64,000 nt of DNA from Pigmentiphaga daeguensis (GCF_039523035.1 NZ_BAAAEN010000003.1:318924-382923); one strand, 5' to 3'. Shown: positions 1 to 9,117, counted from the stretch's first letter. Made by a program: numbers and translations. Notes: a model not told the origin generated them from the sequence alone.

Positions 1-2
1 TG

Positions 3-197
3 CAGCCGGAATTCCTGGCCTGGCAGGACCTGCAGTCGGGCGCGCTGGAAACGGCCATGGACGACTGGCAGGTGGACCCCATCGCGCTGCACCTGGTCAC
101 GCCGCCCGGACGCGGCAGGCCGGCACGCGTGCAGGCGCTGATGGAGTACCTGACGGCGCACTTCGTCGGCGAACCGTGGGCACGGGCCATCGACTGA
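3..197 (+). CDS. LysR-family regulator, C-terminal end (partial)
   Basis: An open frame enters from the left edge and stops at 195-197. The 64 visible residues read like the end of a LysR effector-binding domain: LHLVTPPGRGRPARVQAL followed by a MEYLTAHF-type helix and a terminal EPWARAID. In LysR proteins this is the last strand and helix of the substrate-binding fold. The DNA-binding half lies outside the window, so ligand and targets cannot be guessed. The next gene starts about 100 bp downstream on the same strand with its own ribosome binding site. Confidence 0.7.
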   Translation, partial: QPEFLAWQDLQSGALETAMDDWQVDPIALHLVTPPGRGRPARVQALMEYLTAHFVGEPWARAID

Positions 198-297
198 CCC
201 GGCCCGCCGCGTCATCGGCCCAGGCGGCCGACACATGCCTGACACACGCGCCGACGATCATTCCCGCGGGCGCGAGGTCCATACAAAGGAGAAAACC

Positions 298-1194
298 ATG
301 GCATGGCTGAAGATCGCGGCGCTGGGTGCGGCGTGGGCGGTGGTCGGAGCGGCGCAGGCCGACGTCCCGACATCGCGGGAATACAAGGTGTTGCTCAAGC
401 CCGCATTGTTCGCGGACCACCCCAAGAACGCATCCAACGCGTACCTGGCCGACCTGAAGGCCGCGCTGGCCTCCGCCGGCTTCGACCGCAGCATCGACGG
501 CAGCTTCGCCAAGGACAAGGAGCGCACCGTGCGCTTCTACGACTCGCCGGGCAGCTGCCAGCTGCGTGCGCAGTCCTATTCCTTCCGCGAACGCGTCAGC
601 GACAAGCGCGAATCCACGCTGAAGTTCCGCTCGACCTCCCAGTCCGCGGCCGCGGGCGTCACCATCACCGGCAGCGAATCCGGCGCCGACTCCAAGTTCG
701 AGATGGACAAGACCGCCTCGGCCACGGCCTATTCCCGCTCGACCAAGCAGAACTTCTCGAGCGGCAAGAACCTGAACAAGATGAAGGACGTCACCGACCT
801 CTACCCCGTCGCGACCGGCCTAGACATCGTGCGGGACGACCCGCTCGTCGTCGTGGGTGGCCTGTCGATCTGGGAAAAGACCTACGACGGCCCGGACAGC
901 GACCTCGGCCAGCAAGGGGCCGATTTCACCGTCTCGCTCTGGTACCTCAACGAGAGCGACACCACGCCCGTCGTGGCCGAAGCCTCGTTCACGGTCGAGG
1001 CCAGCGGCGGCGACTTCACCAACAAGGTCACCCAGCGCTCCGAGCTCATCTTCAACACCATGACCCAGATGAGTTCCTGGACGGCGCCCACCGCCATTCC
1101 GAAGACGAACTGGGTCTATCAGTACAACCCGTCGTTCTGCTCGAGCAGCCAGGGCGCGGAAATCGAAGCGTCGGCCACGGTGCAGCCGTTCTGA
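298..1194 (+). CDS. Exported protein of unknown function
   Basis: 298 residues. The ATG at 298 is chosen because AAGGAG lies just upstream and the protein then starts with a clean signal peptide (MAWLKIAALGAAWAVVGAAQA, cleavage after AQA), so export to the periplasm or outside is likely. The mature part is rich in Ser, Thr and charged residues, with few Cys (one near residue 81 in PGSCQLR and one near the C-terminus in SFCSSS), which could form a disulfide. I do not recognise a family. A long frame exists in another phase but has no signal peptide or ribosome binding site and reads as an Arg/Gly/His-rich shadow. Confidence 0.75.
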   Translation: MAWLKIAALGAAWAVVGAAQADVPTSREYKVLLKPALFADHPKNASNAYLADLKAALASAGFDRSIDGSFAKDKERTVRFYDSPGSCQLRAQSYSFRERVSDKRESTLKFRSTSQSAAAGVTITGSESGADSKFEMDKTASATAYSRSTKQNFSSGKNLNKMKDVTDLYPVATGLDIVRDDPLVVVGGLSIWEKTYDGPDSDLGQQGADFTVSLWYLNESDTTPVVAEASFTVEASGGDFTNKVTQRSELIFNTMTQMSSWTAPTAIPKTNWVYQYNPSFCSSSQGAEIEASATVQPF

Positions 1195-1202
1195 TTGCCG
1201 GC

Positions 1203-1222
1203 GCCCCGGCACGAACCGGGGC
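1203..1222 (+). terminator. GC-rich hairpin after the exported-protein gene
   Basis: GCCCCGG at 1203-1209 pairs with CCGGGGC at 1216-1222 around a 6-nt loop, 8 bases after the stop codon and between convergent genes. There is no T tract after it, so it is at best a weak or Rho-assisted terminator. Confidence 0.3.
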
Positions 1223-1325
1223 GTCCGAGCTCGCGCGCAACGATGTACCGGCCGCGGCGGCTCCGGCTGCGGCAAGCTCGGCCGGCCAGCCCGAGGGGAG
1301 ACGCTGACCGGCCACGGATCGGCGC

Positions 1326-2045
1326 TCAGCGCCCGCGCGGACAGGTCATCGACGCCCGGTTGTCGCCGTTGAACACCAGGTCCAGTTGCGGCACGCCGGT
1401 CTGCTTCACCGCATAGCGTCCGCTCGCGTTGGACAGCGGCCCGGTGAAGCTGACGCGTCCGTCCTTCAACTGATAACTGCCGCCCTTGGCACCCACCGCG
1501 TACTGGCCGCTCTTCTGCACCACGACGTCGGTATACGCGTAGTTCAGCTGACCGGCATCGAAGGTGTAGCAGGTGTACTTGCCGGGGGCGATGTCGGCGG
1601 CCTGCGCGGGAGGAGGCGCGCTCTGCGCCGGGGCCTGGACCGGGGCGGGCCGCCAGCCACGGCGCATGTCGTCCAGCGACTTGACGATGACCGGCGCCTG
1701 CTTGTCCAGCGTATCGAGCGTCGCCGCCGGGCAGGCCCCCTGGGAAAAACCTTTCTGGTTCGCGATGCCGGCGATGCGGGCCGATTCGTCGCGCATCGCC
1801 TGTTCGTAAGCGCGCCGCAGTTTGTCACGCTGCGACGAGGACAGGCCGGCCGCCCCTATCAATCCGTCCAGTGCCCGGACGACCGGGCCCGCATCCCGCT
1901 TGCAGAAGTCCAACGCCGCCTGGACCTGCGCGGTCTGCGTATTGGCGCTTTCGAGCATGCCCAATGGGTCGGGATCCGCCGCCAGGCTGGCTCCGGCCAT
2001 GGCCAGGCCACAGACTAGCGGGATGATGCGAGGAAAAACGTTCAC
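1326..2045 (-). CDS. Exported protein of unknown function
   Basis: 239 residues from a GTG at 2045, preceded by GGAG at good spacing. This start gives a typical signal peptide (NVFPRIIPLVCGLAMAGASLA, cut before ADPDP). Upstream in-frame codons give a low-complexity Arg-rich stretch and are rejected. The mature protein has a helical first half, a Pro/Ala/Gln-rich linker (PAPVQAPAQSAPPPAQAA, around residues 145-165), and a C-terminal beta-rich part starting PGKYTCYTFDAGQ. That layout resembles a helical domain plus a small beta-barrel joined by a flexible linker. No enzyme motif is visible. It converges with the exported-protein gene at 298. Confidence 0.7.
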   Translation of the reverse strand: MNVFPRIIPLVCGLAMAGASLAADPDPLGMLESANTQTAQVQAALDFCKRDAGPVVRALDGLIGAAGLSSSQRDKLRRAYEQAMRDESARIAGIANQKGFSQGACPAATLDTLDKQAPVIVKSLDDMRRGWRPAPVQAPAQSAPPPAQAADIAPGKYTCYTFDAGQLNYAYTDVVVQKSGQYAVGAKGGSYQLKDGRVSFTGPLSNASGRYAVKQTGVPQLDLVFNGDNRASMTCPRGR

Positions 2046-2229
2046 GGGAAGTCTCCGCAGTTCTTGTTGGCATATGGCCGGCAAGTCCGTGCATCGATCT
2101 TCCATGCTCCCCCGCACGGTCGGACTCCGGCCGCGGGCAAGCGTACCATCACCGTGCCGGGAACCGAAGCGCGCAACCGCCAGGGACTGGTAGACTCCCT
2201 CATCCTCCGGTCTTCCCAGGAGCCGTTCC

Positions 2230-2535
2230 ATGCGCCAGGCCATCTTCGGCGGGGTGCTCGTCCTCATCGTGCTTGCCGCCTGGGCCAGGCAGCAAGTCTG
2301 GATCGCGCTGCCCGACAGACTCATGCAGGCCCTCCTGCTATGCCTGCCGCTGGCGTTTCTTCCTCTGTACCTGCAAGGGCTGCGCGAGGGGGAACTCGTC
2401 ATTCCGCCGCGCACCATCCGGCGCCGGGAAACGCCCCTGCTGTTCTGGTTCGTGGCTGTGTTCCAGGCCGTCCTCGTGCTGACACTGCTGGCGTACCTGG
2501 CCCTCCAGTTGCTGGACAGCCTGGCGGCTGGATGA
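2230..2535 (+). CDS. Small inner-membrane protein (DUF2069-like layout)
   Basis: 101 residues from ATG 2230, with a GGAG-like site in CCAGGAGCCGTTCC just upstream. Three hydrophobic segments are visible: residues 4-18 (IFGGVLVLIVLAAWA), 31-47 (LMQALLLCLPLAFLPLY) and 70-95 (LLFWFVAVFQAVLVLTLLAYLALQ), so it is an integral membrane protein. Length and spacing recall small DUF2069-type proteins, but I cannot confirm this from sequence alone. It is divergent from the exported-protein gene at 2045 and converges on the cohesin gene. Confidence 0.6.
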   Translation: MRQAIFGGVLVLIVLAAWARQQVWIALPDRLMQALLLCLPLAFLPLYLQGLREGELVIPPRTIRRRETPLLFWFVAVFQAVLVLTLLAYLALQLLDSLAAG

Positions 2536-2570
2536 GCCGGCGGGATGCCGGCTCGGACCTTCCTTCTGTC

Positions 2571-3257
2571 CTACTCTCGCGGCACCGTGGCGGCCGGTAT
2601 CCGGACCTCCACAGGCTGGGCCTGCCCCGACCCATTCGGGACCTGCAGCGTCACCGTACCGCCGGCCGGCCGCATCCGCCGCGCCCGCTCCACCAGATCG
2701 GGACTCGATGACTTCTGGGCCAGCCCAGCCAACCGGGGCATCGGCGAGGCCACCGCTTCGACGAAGGTCACTTCGCCGTCGTAGCTCTTGAGGCCCGGTG
2801 GAATGGCCGTCGCATCCGGCATCAGGATCTCGGTCGCCTTGGCCGTGAGCGTGGTCGTGGCCCGCGCCGGGCCCAGCACCTTGAAGCGGATGTTGCCCAG
2901 CGGCACGGTTCCGATGGGCTGCGTGAGCGACGTGCCGTTGACCATCACGATGTGCAGGACGTTGCCGTCCTTGCGCCATTGAACCGCCGGCGTGACGCGG
3001 CCGGCCGCGACGGGATCGATGGCCAGGATCTCCAGCGCCGCCGGATCGTAGGTAACCGTGGCATGGGCCGCCCCTACCGCCTGGGTGCCGGAGAACACGG
3101 CCACTTGTATGGCGCCTTCGGCGCCGGTCACGGCCGTCACCGAAGGATCGACGAAGAAGGCATCGCCGACGAACTGGGCATGCGCGGTGCCACTCATGGC
3201 TGCCGCCAGCGGCAGACCGGCCAACAGGGACCGGAGGATGAACGAACGAATACGCAT
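2571..3257 (-). CDS. Exported cohesin-like domain protein
   Basis: 228 residues. A signal peptide (residues 1-27, ending GTAHA) precedes a beta-rich domain at about 30-160. The pattern resembles cohesin folds: VDPSVTAVTGAEGAIQVAVFSG, then GAAHATVTYDPAALEILAI, then GTVPLGNIRFKVLG. Cohesins bind dockerins and build extracellular complexes. The C-terminal 60 residues are Pro/Arg-rich and unassigned. The start lies 1 nt after the stop of the upstream gene (3259-5568), which carries a dockerin-like repeat, so the two are almost certainly co-transcribed and may bind each other. Cohesin assignment is by pattern only. Confidence 0.65.
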   Translation of the reverse strand: MRIRSFILRSLLAGLPLAAAMSGTAHAQFVGDAFFVDPSVTAVTGAEGAIQVAVFSGTQAVGAAHATVTYDPAALEILAIDPVAAGRVTPAVQWRKDGNVLHIVMVNGTSLTQPIGTVPLGNIRFKVLGPARATTTLTAKATEILMPDATAIPPGLKSYDGEVTFVEAVASPMPRLAGLAQKSSSPDLVERARRMRPAGGTVTLQVPNGSGQAQPVEVRIPAATVPRE

Positions 3258-3258
3258 G

Positions 3259-5568
3259 TCATTGCACCTCGATGATGAATCGCTTGGTCACGCCCGGGGT
3301 CAGGTCGCTGCCGGACAGGGAATCCCCGCCCACCACCCTCGCATTACTGCTGAAGGTGATGAAATAGGTGCCGACTCCGTCCGGCGCGGCCAGGCCGCGC
3401 ATCAGCACTTCGGTCTGCCCCCCCGGGATCGGCACCGAAGCGGAAACGCTGCGCACCGGCGCACTGCTGGTCAGTACCGTCTGGCCGGCGACGATGACCT
3501 CGAAGATGTCGTCCAGCGCTGAACCGTTGTCTCCCATGGTGATCAGGACGTCCGACGTGCTGCACCCGACGATCTCGGTCGCCTTGCCCAATCCGTCGCA
3601 CATCGGCCACGACGCCTCCAGCGTGGCCGTGCTGACCGACGTGGGCGACGCGCTCGGGCAGTTGTAGTTCGCCGTCCCGTCCGAGTTGAAGCTGTAGCTG
3701 CCCTTGTCCGCGCTCAACGGCATCAGGACGCGATTCGCCGGCATCGTGGCCCGGCCCGCCGGCACCACCGCGCAGCGGTTGGTCACGAAACTCTCGATTG
3801 CGCCCATTACGCCGGCGGCGTCCAGCGCATTGCCGGCGGCATCGGCCAGGCCATCCAGCAGCTTCACGTAGAGATCCTCCGCATATTTCGCGAAGAAATC
3901 CGCCAGCGTGCGAGCCGCCGTATTGCTGCGCAGGATGCCCGCGACCACGCGCTTGCCGATGATCTGCTTGACCAGGTACCCCGCCCCCTGGCTGGCACCC
4001 ATGCCGCACAGATGCTGCAGTCCGATGAAAGCCACTTCCGGCTTGACCAGCGCCGACTCGCCCGGCTTCAGGCTGAGCGGACTCACGGTCAGGTACAGCT
4101 TGGGATCGATGGGCTTGACGATCTCGCCCAAGGTGGACGCCACCGACAGCGTCGCGCTGATCGGCACGCAGAACTTCACGAACGCCGCCACGGCGCCGAT
4201 CTCGATGGCGGGACCGTCGGCGGGGATCACCGCGCCCGCGATGAAGATGGTGGCGGTGACCGCGCTGCAAGCCGCGCTGGCGATCGACGAGGCCTCGCCC
4301 AGCATGTCGGCGGTCTTCTTCAGCCGGCAAAGCTCGGGCAGCACGAAGTCGCAGATCTGGTCCGGCGAGATGGCGGCCGCCATGGGGCCGGCCGCGGCGT
4401 TCGCGGACACCTTGCCCAGCACCTCCTGGCTCTGGGCCTGGAACTCGCGCATGCCGTTGGCCAGCAGCGCTTTCTGGAACACCTTGGCCAGCGTGTCGCC
4501 ATTGGGCCCGGCCAGCACGCGCTCGAGCTCCAGCCTGGCGTTGCCGAAGGCGCTGCGGCCGGCGGCCGCGACCTTGCGCAGCTGCTCGGCGTCCTGCGCG
4601 CTCAGGCCGCTCGGCTCGGCCACGATGGCATCGTGCTGCGCCTGCATCAGGCGATCGATCCGATCGAAGAAAGCGCGAACGTCCTGGGCCGCAGGCACCG
4701 CCGGCTGGAGCGGCGCCAGTAAGTCCAGCGCCAGGGTCTCGCTGGCCGCGCCGTTGACCGACACGACGACCTGCGCCTGCGCGTTGCGTGCCAGGCCGGC
4801 CGGAACGAGGAACGACGCGTAGCCCGGCAGCATGCGGAATACCTGGGGCGAGGCGACGCCGTCCACCTTGATGGCCACCTGGGCTTCCGGATCCAACAGC
4901 GCCGGCGACACCATCGCCACCACGGCTCCCGGATAGGCCTGGGGATTCAGCAGGGCCGACGGCAGTTCCTGGCCGGCGGCGGCCGCCTGCATGGCCAGCG
5001 CGACATCGGCGTCGTCGACCTTGCCGTCCAGATTGATGTCGGCACGCGCGACCTGGATCTCGTCCAGCGTGTTCAGGCCCCCGACGTACTGGCCCAGGCG
5101 CATGGCGTCGACCAGGCCGGGCTTCGCATTGCCGGCGATGTTGCCGATCTTCGAGGGAATGCCGAATTCGGCATACGGCGAGTTACCGGCATCCATCACC
5201 ACGACTGCGGCGCTGGCCTCGGCCACGGACTGACCGCCCGAGATGGCCTGCACGGTGGCCGTTACCGGGCCCGCCTTGCCGAAGGACGCCGAGACGCGCT
5301 GCCCCGTGGCTCGCTGTCCATCGCTGAACGTCCAGCGGTATTGGTCGATCTTCGTGCCGTCCGTCACGGCGGACACGCTGAAGTCGACGGACTTGCCCAC
5401 GGAGGCCGTGCTGCGCGCCGCCTGCGCTTCGATGACGGCTTTCGTGCTTGCCACCGGCGGCTCCTGTGGCTTGGCCCCGTCCCCGCCGCACGCGGCCAAC
5501 GTCAGGACAAGCGCCCCTGTCAACGCAGCCAGCAGATGGCGTGCGCTCCCGCTTAATGAACCCTGCAT
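3259..5568 (-). CDS. Lipoprotein with PKD-like and dockerin-like domains
   Basis: 769 residues. The ATG at 5568 follows a GGGGGAA site and gives a lipoprotein signal (ALVLTLAACGGDG, lipobox Cys near residue 26). Residues about 45-120 look like a PKD/Ig domain (VGKSVDFSVSAVTDG, then YRWTFSDGQRATG). Residues about 145-190 look like a dockerin: LGQYVGGLNTLDEIQVARAD followed by INLDGKVDDADVALAM, where D-N-D-K-D spacing resembles a calcium loop. The remaining 550 residues are large, partly hydrophobic and unrecognised. The cohesin-like gene follows after 1 nt. This suggests a lipid-anchored surface scaffold binding its partner in the periplasm or outside. Confidence 0.65.
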   Translation of the reverse strand: MQGSLSGSARHLLAALTGALVLTLAACGGDGAKPQEPPVASTKAVIEAQAARSTASVGKSVDFSVSAVTDGTKIDQYRWTFSDGQRATGQRVSASFGKAGPVTATVQAISGGQSVAEASAAVVVMDAGNSPYAEFGIPSKIGNIAGNAKPGLVDAMRLGQYVGGLNTLDEIQVARADINLDGKVDDADVALAMQAAAAGQELPSALLNPQAYPGAVVAMVSPALLDPEAQVAIKVDGVASPQVFRMLPGYASFLVPAGLARNAQAQVVVSVNGAASETLALDLLAPLQPAVPAAQDVRAFFDRIDRLMQAQHDAIVAEPSGLSAQDAEQLRKVAAAGRSAFGNARLELERVLAGPNGDTLAKVFQKALLANGMREFQAQSQEVLGKVSANAAAGPMAAAISPDQICDFVLPELCRLKKTADMLGEASSIASAACSAVTATIFIAGAVIPADGPAIEIGAVAAFVKFCVPISATLSVASTLGEIVKPIDPKLYLTVSPLSLKPGESALVKPEVAFIGLQHLCGMGASQGAGYLVKQIIGKRVVAGILRSNTAARTLADFFAKYAEDLYVKLLDGLADAAGNALDAAGVMGAIESFVTNRCAVVPAGRATMPANRVLMPLSADKGSYSFNSDGTANYNCPSASPTSVSTATLEASWPMCDGLGKATEIVGCSTSDVLITMGDNGSALDDIFEVIVAGQTVLTSSAPVRSVSASVPIPGGQTEVLMRGLAAPDGVGTYFITFSSNARVVGGDSLSGSDLTPGVTKRFIIEVQ

Positions 5569-5886
5569 CGGAATTCCCCCATGGATGATGCGTTTTTTTG
5601 CGGCGAAGTTTGGCAACACCGGGAGGGAATCGCAACGAAATACGACGTCTTCTTGGAAACAGGAATGATTCAAAAGCTACAAAAAGTAGCGGGCGCTCAC
5701 ATTCAATACAGGCGCGGAAATTTATGACAATTCATGAAAAAGCCCGGGCGATCTAGCGATGGCGGCAACAATCGCGATCCTGCCACGGTCTCGACGGAAA
5801 GCGGATTTGCAACCGTTTCCAATCCAGCCCATGCAGGGGCGGCCATGCACCAGGTCCGCAACGTCCTGGCGTGCACCAACGCACCC
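5569..5886. other. Intergenic region before the dockerin lipoprotein gene
   Basis: A 318-bp gap between the start of the dockerin lipoprotein gene and the end of the IclR gene. Positions about 5640-5745 are clearly richer in A+T than the neighbours and probably hold the promoter of the lipoprotein/cohesin operon. I see no convincing ORF or RNA gene. Confidence 0.4.
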
Positions 5887-6711
5887 TCAGGCCGGCAAGG
5901 CTGACGCGATGTCGGCCGCTGCCCGCTTCAATGCGGGCAGGTAATCCCGCGCCAGCGCGGCACCCTTGCCGGGTGCGTCGCGCAAACTCAGGCTCAGCGC
6001 CGCGCACATCGCTCCCTGGCGATCCCGGACCGGCATCGCTATGGAATACAGGCCCGGCTCCAGTTGATGCGCCACGATGCCGTAGCCATCCGCGACAGCC
6101 TGCCTGACGGCGGACTTCAACTCCTGCGGATCGACCACCGTGTGCGGCGTGAGCCGCTCGAGCGGTACGCTGGCCAGGTAGGCGTCCAACTCTTCTTCCG
6201 GCAGCGCTCCCAGCAGAACGCGGCCAATGGCCGTGCAATAGGCAGGTAGGCGCGTACCGACGGAGCGCACCAGACTCTGGGTCGAATTGCCGAACGCATA
6301 GGCCAGATACGCCACCGAATCGCGATCCAGCACACCGATCGCGCAGGCACAGCCCGTTTCCTGCGCCACGCTGTCGGCCACGCGCTGGCCATAACGCCAC
6401 CAGGGTACCGACGCCAGGTAGGCATAGCCGAGTTCCAACGTCTGGGGACGCAGCCAGTAGTACTTGCCATCGGACTCGACGTAGCCCAACGCTCCCAGGG
6501 TGAGCAGGAACCGGCGCGCCGCGGCCCGCGTCAGGCCCACGGCCTGCGCCACCTCGGAGAGCGTGCGCGACGGATGCCTTTCGTTGAATGCCCGTATCAC
6601 CGCGAGGCCGCGTTCAAGCGACAGCACGTACTCCGACTTGGGGAAATCGAAGGAAACCCCCGTTCGGGTTGCCAGGGGCAGCGGGCGCGGCAATTCAGGT
6701 TTGACGGACAT
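5887..6711 (-). CDS. IclR-family transcriptional regulator (PcaR/PobR type)
   Basis: 274 residues. The start at 6711 gives MSVKPELPRP; an earlier in-frame ATG would extend into the operator. Residues about 25-85 form the winged helix (LSLERGLAVIRAFNERHPSR, TLSEVAQAVGLTRAAARRFL). The remainder is the IclR effector domain (TGCACAIGVLDRDSVAYL, RLPAYCTAIGRVLLG, DGYGIVAHQLEPGLYSIAMPV). This subgroup regulates aromatic-acid catabolism such as the beta-ketoadipate pathway. It is divergent from a CoA-ligase/amidohydrolase/Bug operon, with a perfect palindrome between them, so it probably controls that operon and itself. Confidence 0.88.
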   Translation of the reverse strand: MSVKPELPRPLPLATRTGVSFDFPKSEYVLSLERGLAVIRAFNERHPSRTLSEVAQAVGLTRAAARRFLLTLGALGYVESDGKYYWLRPQTLELGYAYLASVPWWRYGQRVADSVAQETGCACAIGVLDRDSVAYLAYAFGNSTQSLVRSVGTRLPAYCTAIGRVLLGALPEEELDAYLASVPLERLTPHTVVDPQELKSAVRQAVADGYGIVAHQLEPGLYSIAMPVRDRQGAMCAALSLSLRDAPGKGAALARDYLPALKRAAADIASALPA

Positions 6712-6764
6712 GACAGCGGCGATCTCTTGACCTTGATTCTGAGCGAATTGTATAGTTCCGGATA

Positions 6765-6799
6765 GTTCGTTTATCGATACACTCGTTCGATAAACGAAC
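6765..6799. promoter_or_regulatory. Probable IclR operator in the divergent promoter region
   Basis: GTTCGTTTATCGA (6765-6777) is followed by 9 nt and then its exact reverse complement TCGATAAACGAAC (6787-6799). It lies between the IclR start (6711) and the ligase start (6845), where an IclR dimer or tetramer operator is expected. Confidence 0.75.
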
Positions 6800-6844
6800 A
6801 TCAAGACAAGAAGAGCCTTTCGTCAACCCTCGCCCTGCGACCCC

Positions 6845-8260
6845 ATGAATGCACCCGCGCCGACAGTTCCCCGCTATTACGAATCGCTCGACTTCCCGGA
6901 ACTATGGAAGGAATTTCCCACGGCGTCCGAATACCAGGACGGCGTCGCACGCATGCCGGCCGCAGAACTCCGGGCATTGCAGGAACGCCGCTTCCTCGCC
7001 CAGGTGCAGCGCGCATGGCAGATCCCGTTCTATCAACGTCATTGGAGCCAAGCCGGGCTCAAGCCGCAGCACATCCGGTCCCTAAGCGATCTTGCAGCCA
7101 TTCCGCCGTTTTCGGTGCACGACCTGCGTGATGCCCTCGCGCGCAACCCGCCCTGGGGCGACTTCATGGGCATCGATCCGGACCGCGACCCGCCCATGCC
7201 GTTGGTCATGCAGACCAGCGGAGGCACCACGGGCCTACCTCGCCCCATGCTGTACTCGCCCCGCGATCGCGAGGTCATGAACATCTTGACCGGCCGCCGG
7301 CTCCATATGCAGGGAGTGCGGCCCTACGATCTTGTCCAGGTGATGCTGTCGCTGGGTTTATCGAACGGAGGTTTTCTTGCCAGGGAAGGCATTTGGAAAT
7401 ACACCGGCGCCGTCCCGGTCATGACCGGGACCGGCGCCGTCACGCCCACTCGGCGGCAGATCGAGATCATGCAAACCTGGAAAACCACGCAGCTCGTCGC
7501 ATTCCCGGCGTACCTGCGCCATATCGGGCTGCTGCTGCGCGACGAACTGCACATCGATCCGCGCTCGCTCGGCATCAAGGGATTGATCGTCCACCTGGGC
7601 GTGGACGATCGCGAGGAACTCGAAGCCTTGTGGGGCGCGCCGGTCTACGACACCTACGGAACCAACGAATGCGGCTCGTTGGCCGCCGACTGCAGCGAGC
7701 GCACCGGCATGCACATCTTTGAGGATGCGTTCGTTCTCGAGATCGCCGATCCCGACACGCTGCGGCCCGTAGCCGACGGCGAGCGCGGCGTGATTCTTCA
7801 GACCACGCTGTTCAAGCATTTCGCACCGCTGATCCGGTTCAACTCCAACGACATTTCATCCATCGTCCCGGGCCACTGCCCGTGCGGCGGCACACACCGA
7901 CGCCTGTCCTGTATCTTCGGCCGGGCGGACAACATGGTGAAACTGCGCGGCACCAACGTCTTTCCCGAAGCCATAGGCGCGCTGGTGGCCGAGCATCCCT
8001 CCTCCAACGGCGAATACCTGTGCATCGTCGACCAGGATGCCACTGGCCGCGACCACATGACCGTGCTGGTGGAAACGGACCTGGGCGGGCGCGAAAGAGA
8101 GACCATGGCGGCCCAGCTTGCCGATCGCTTCAAGGAAGCGCTGGGCGTCAAGCTTGCCGTCACGACCGTGGCGCCTGGCGAACTGGATGCCCGGACAGGC
8201 CTGTCAAGCGCATCGAAAGTACGCCGACTGATCGACAACCGTCCGAAGGACAAACGATGA
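6845..8260 (+). CDS. PaaK-like AMP-binding acyl/aryl-CoA ligase
   Basis: 471 residues, close to the length of phenylacetate-CoA ligases (about 430-450). The ATP-binding loop is TSGGTTGLPRPMLYSPRDRE (around residues 121-140). The YDTYGTNECGSLAADC motif (around 269-284) matches the ligase E-motif, and the C-terminal lobe has GRADNMVKLRGTNVFPEAIG. CHCP..C-type cysteines occur in GHCPCGGTHRRLSC, as in PaaK relatives. It should activate an aromatic or other carboxylate to its CoA thioester in the cytoplasm. The stop overlaps the next start (ATGA), so it is co-transcribed with the amidohydrolase and probably the Bug gene. Substrate is unknown. Confidence 0.85.
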   Translation: MNAPAPTVPRYYESLDFPELWKEFPTASEYQDGVARMPAAELRALQERRFLAQVQRAWQIPFYQRHWSQAGLKPQHIRSLSDLAAIPPFSVHDLRDALARNPPWGDFMGIDPDRDPPMPLVMQTSGGTTGLPRPMLYSPRDREVMNILTGRRLHMQGVRPYDLVQVMLSLGLSNGGFLAREGIWKYTGAVPVMTGTGAVTPTRRQIEIMQTWKTTQLVAFPAYLRHIGLLLRDELHIDPRSLGIKGLIVHLGVDDREELEALWGAPVYDTYGTNECGSLAADCSERTGMHIFEDAFVLEIADPDTLRPVADGERGVILQTTLFKHFAPLIRFNSNDISSIVPGHCPCGGTHRRLSCIFGRADNMVKLRGTNVFPEAIGALVAEHPSSNGEYLCIVDQDATGRDHMTVLVETDLGGRERETMAAQLADRFKEALGVKLAVTTVAPGELDARTGLSSASKVRRLIDNRPKDKR

Positions 8261-9117
8261 ACATCTTCGATTGCCATTCTCACTGGGCCACCGACAAGGG
8301 CTACCTGTTCCGCACCGAGGACGAACGCGCCCAGCAGGAAAAAATCTGGCGCACGCCGTTCAAGCTGTTCACCGAGGACGAACAGGCACGGTATTTCCGC
8401 GACAACAACGCGCGCGTGATCCTCGACATATCGTGGATCAAGGAATTGCCACTGGCCGAAATGAAGCCCTATCACGACTATGTACTCGATGTGCAGCAGC
8501 GCCATCGCGATGTCATGTTCGGCCAATGGATGCAGTTCGATCCCCGCCGCCACGGCCCCGCGGCAATCGAGGAGTTCCACCGATGCCTGGCACGCGGCGC
8601 AGGCTTCGTGGGGCTGTGTGTGAACGGCCAGGTTACCGGCACCCCCGCCGACGACCCCGCCTGGGAACCGTTCTACCGGGCCTCCATCGACGTTGGCGCA
8701 CCGGTCATGATCCTGTGCGGTCTGACAGGAATCGGGCAAGGCTTGCCTGGCGGCAAGGGCATTGTCCTGGAGGACGGCCATCCACGCTACATCGATCGGG
8801 TCGCCGCGCGCTACCCGGATCTGAAGATCCTCGCGGCCCGGCCGGCGTGGCCATGGCAGGACGACCTGCTGGCCATCATGCTGCACAAGCCCAATGTTCA
8901 TTACGAGCTGCACGGCTGGGGGCCGCGGCAATTCACTCCCACGCTGAAAAAAGAAATCCGCGGCCGCATGCAGGACCGGATCATGTTCGGCTGCGACTTT
9001 CCCGTCCTCCGCTACGAAAAAGTAATCGCCGACTGGCAGGCCGAAGGCTATCCCGAGGCCGTCCTGCAGAAAGTCTTGCACGACAATGCCGCGCGCTATT
9101 TCGGCGCGGCGAGCTGA
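8257..9117 (+). CDS. Amidohydrolase-2 family metal-dependent hydrolase
   Basis: 286 residues. The start at 8257 overlaps the ligase stop by 4 nt. The N-terminus IFDCHSHW carries the HxH metal ligands typical of ACMSD-like amidohydrolases and decarboxylases. The C-terminal MFGCDFPVLRYEKVIADW supplies the late Asp and the usual TIM-barrel end, and DNAARYFG is the family's closing motif. Members are decarboxylases or hydrolases of cyclic or dicarboxylic acids (for example gamma-resorcylate or 4-oxalomesaconate hydratase types). Next to a CoA ligase and a solute receptor under IclR control, it probably handles one step of the same pathway. The motif LAARPAWPWQDDLLAI replaces the usual second His region, so activity should be checked. 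Confidence 0.8.
   Translation: MNIFDCHSHWATDKGYLFRTEDERAQQEKIWRTPFKLFTEDEQARYFRDNNARVILDISWIKELPLAEMKPYHDYVLDVQQRHRDVMFGQWMQFDPRRHGPAAIEEFHRCLARGAGFVGLCVNGQVTGTPADDPAWEPFYRASIDVGAPVMILCGLTGIGQGLPGGKGIVLEDGHPRYIDRVAARYPDLKILAARPAWPWQDDLLAIMLHKPNVHYELHGWGPRQFTPTLKKEIRGRMQDRIMFGCDFPVLRYEKVIADWQAEGYPEAVLQKVLHDNAARYFGAAS

Noticed and set aside
303..1307. Alternative frame overlapping the first exported-protein gene
   Set aside because: Arg/Gly/His-rich, no start signal; the other frame has a signal peptide and ribosome binding site.
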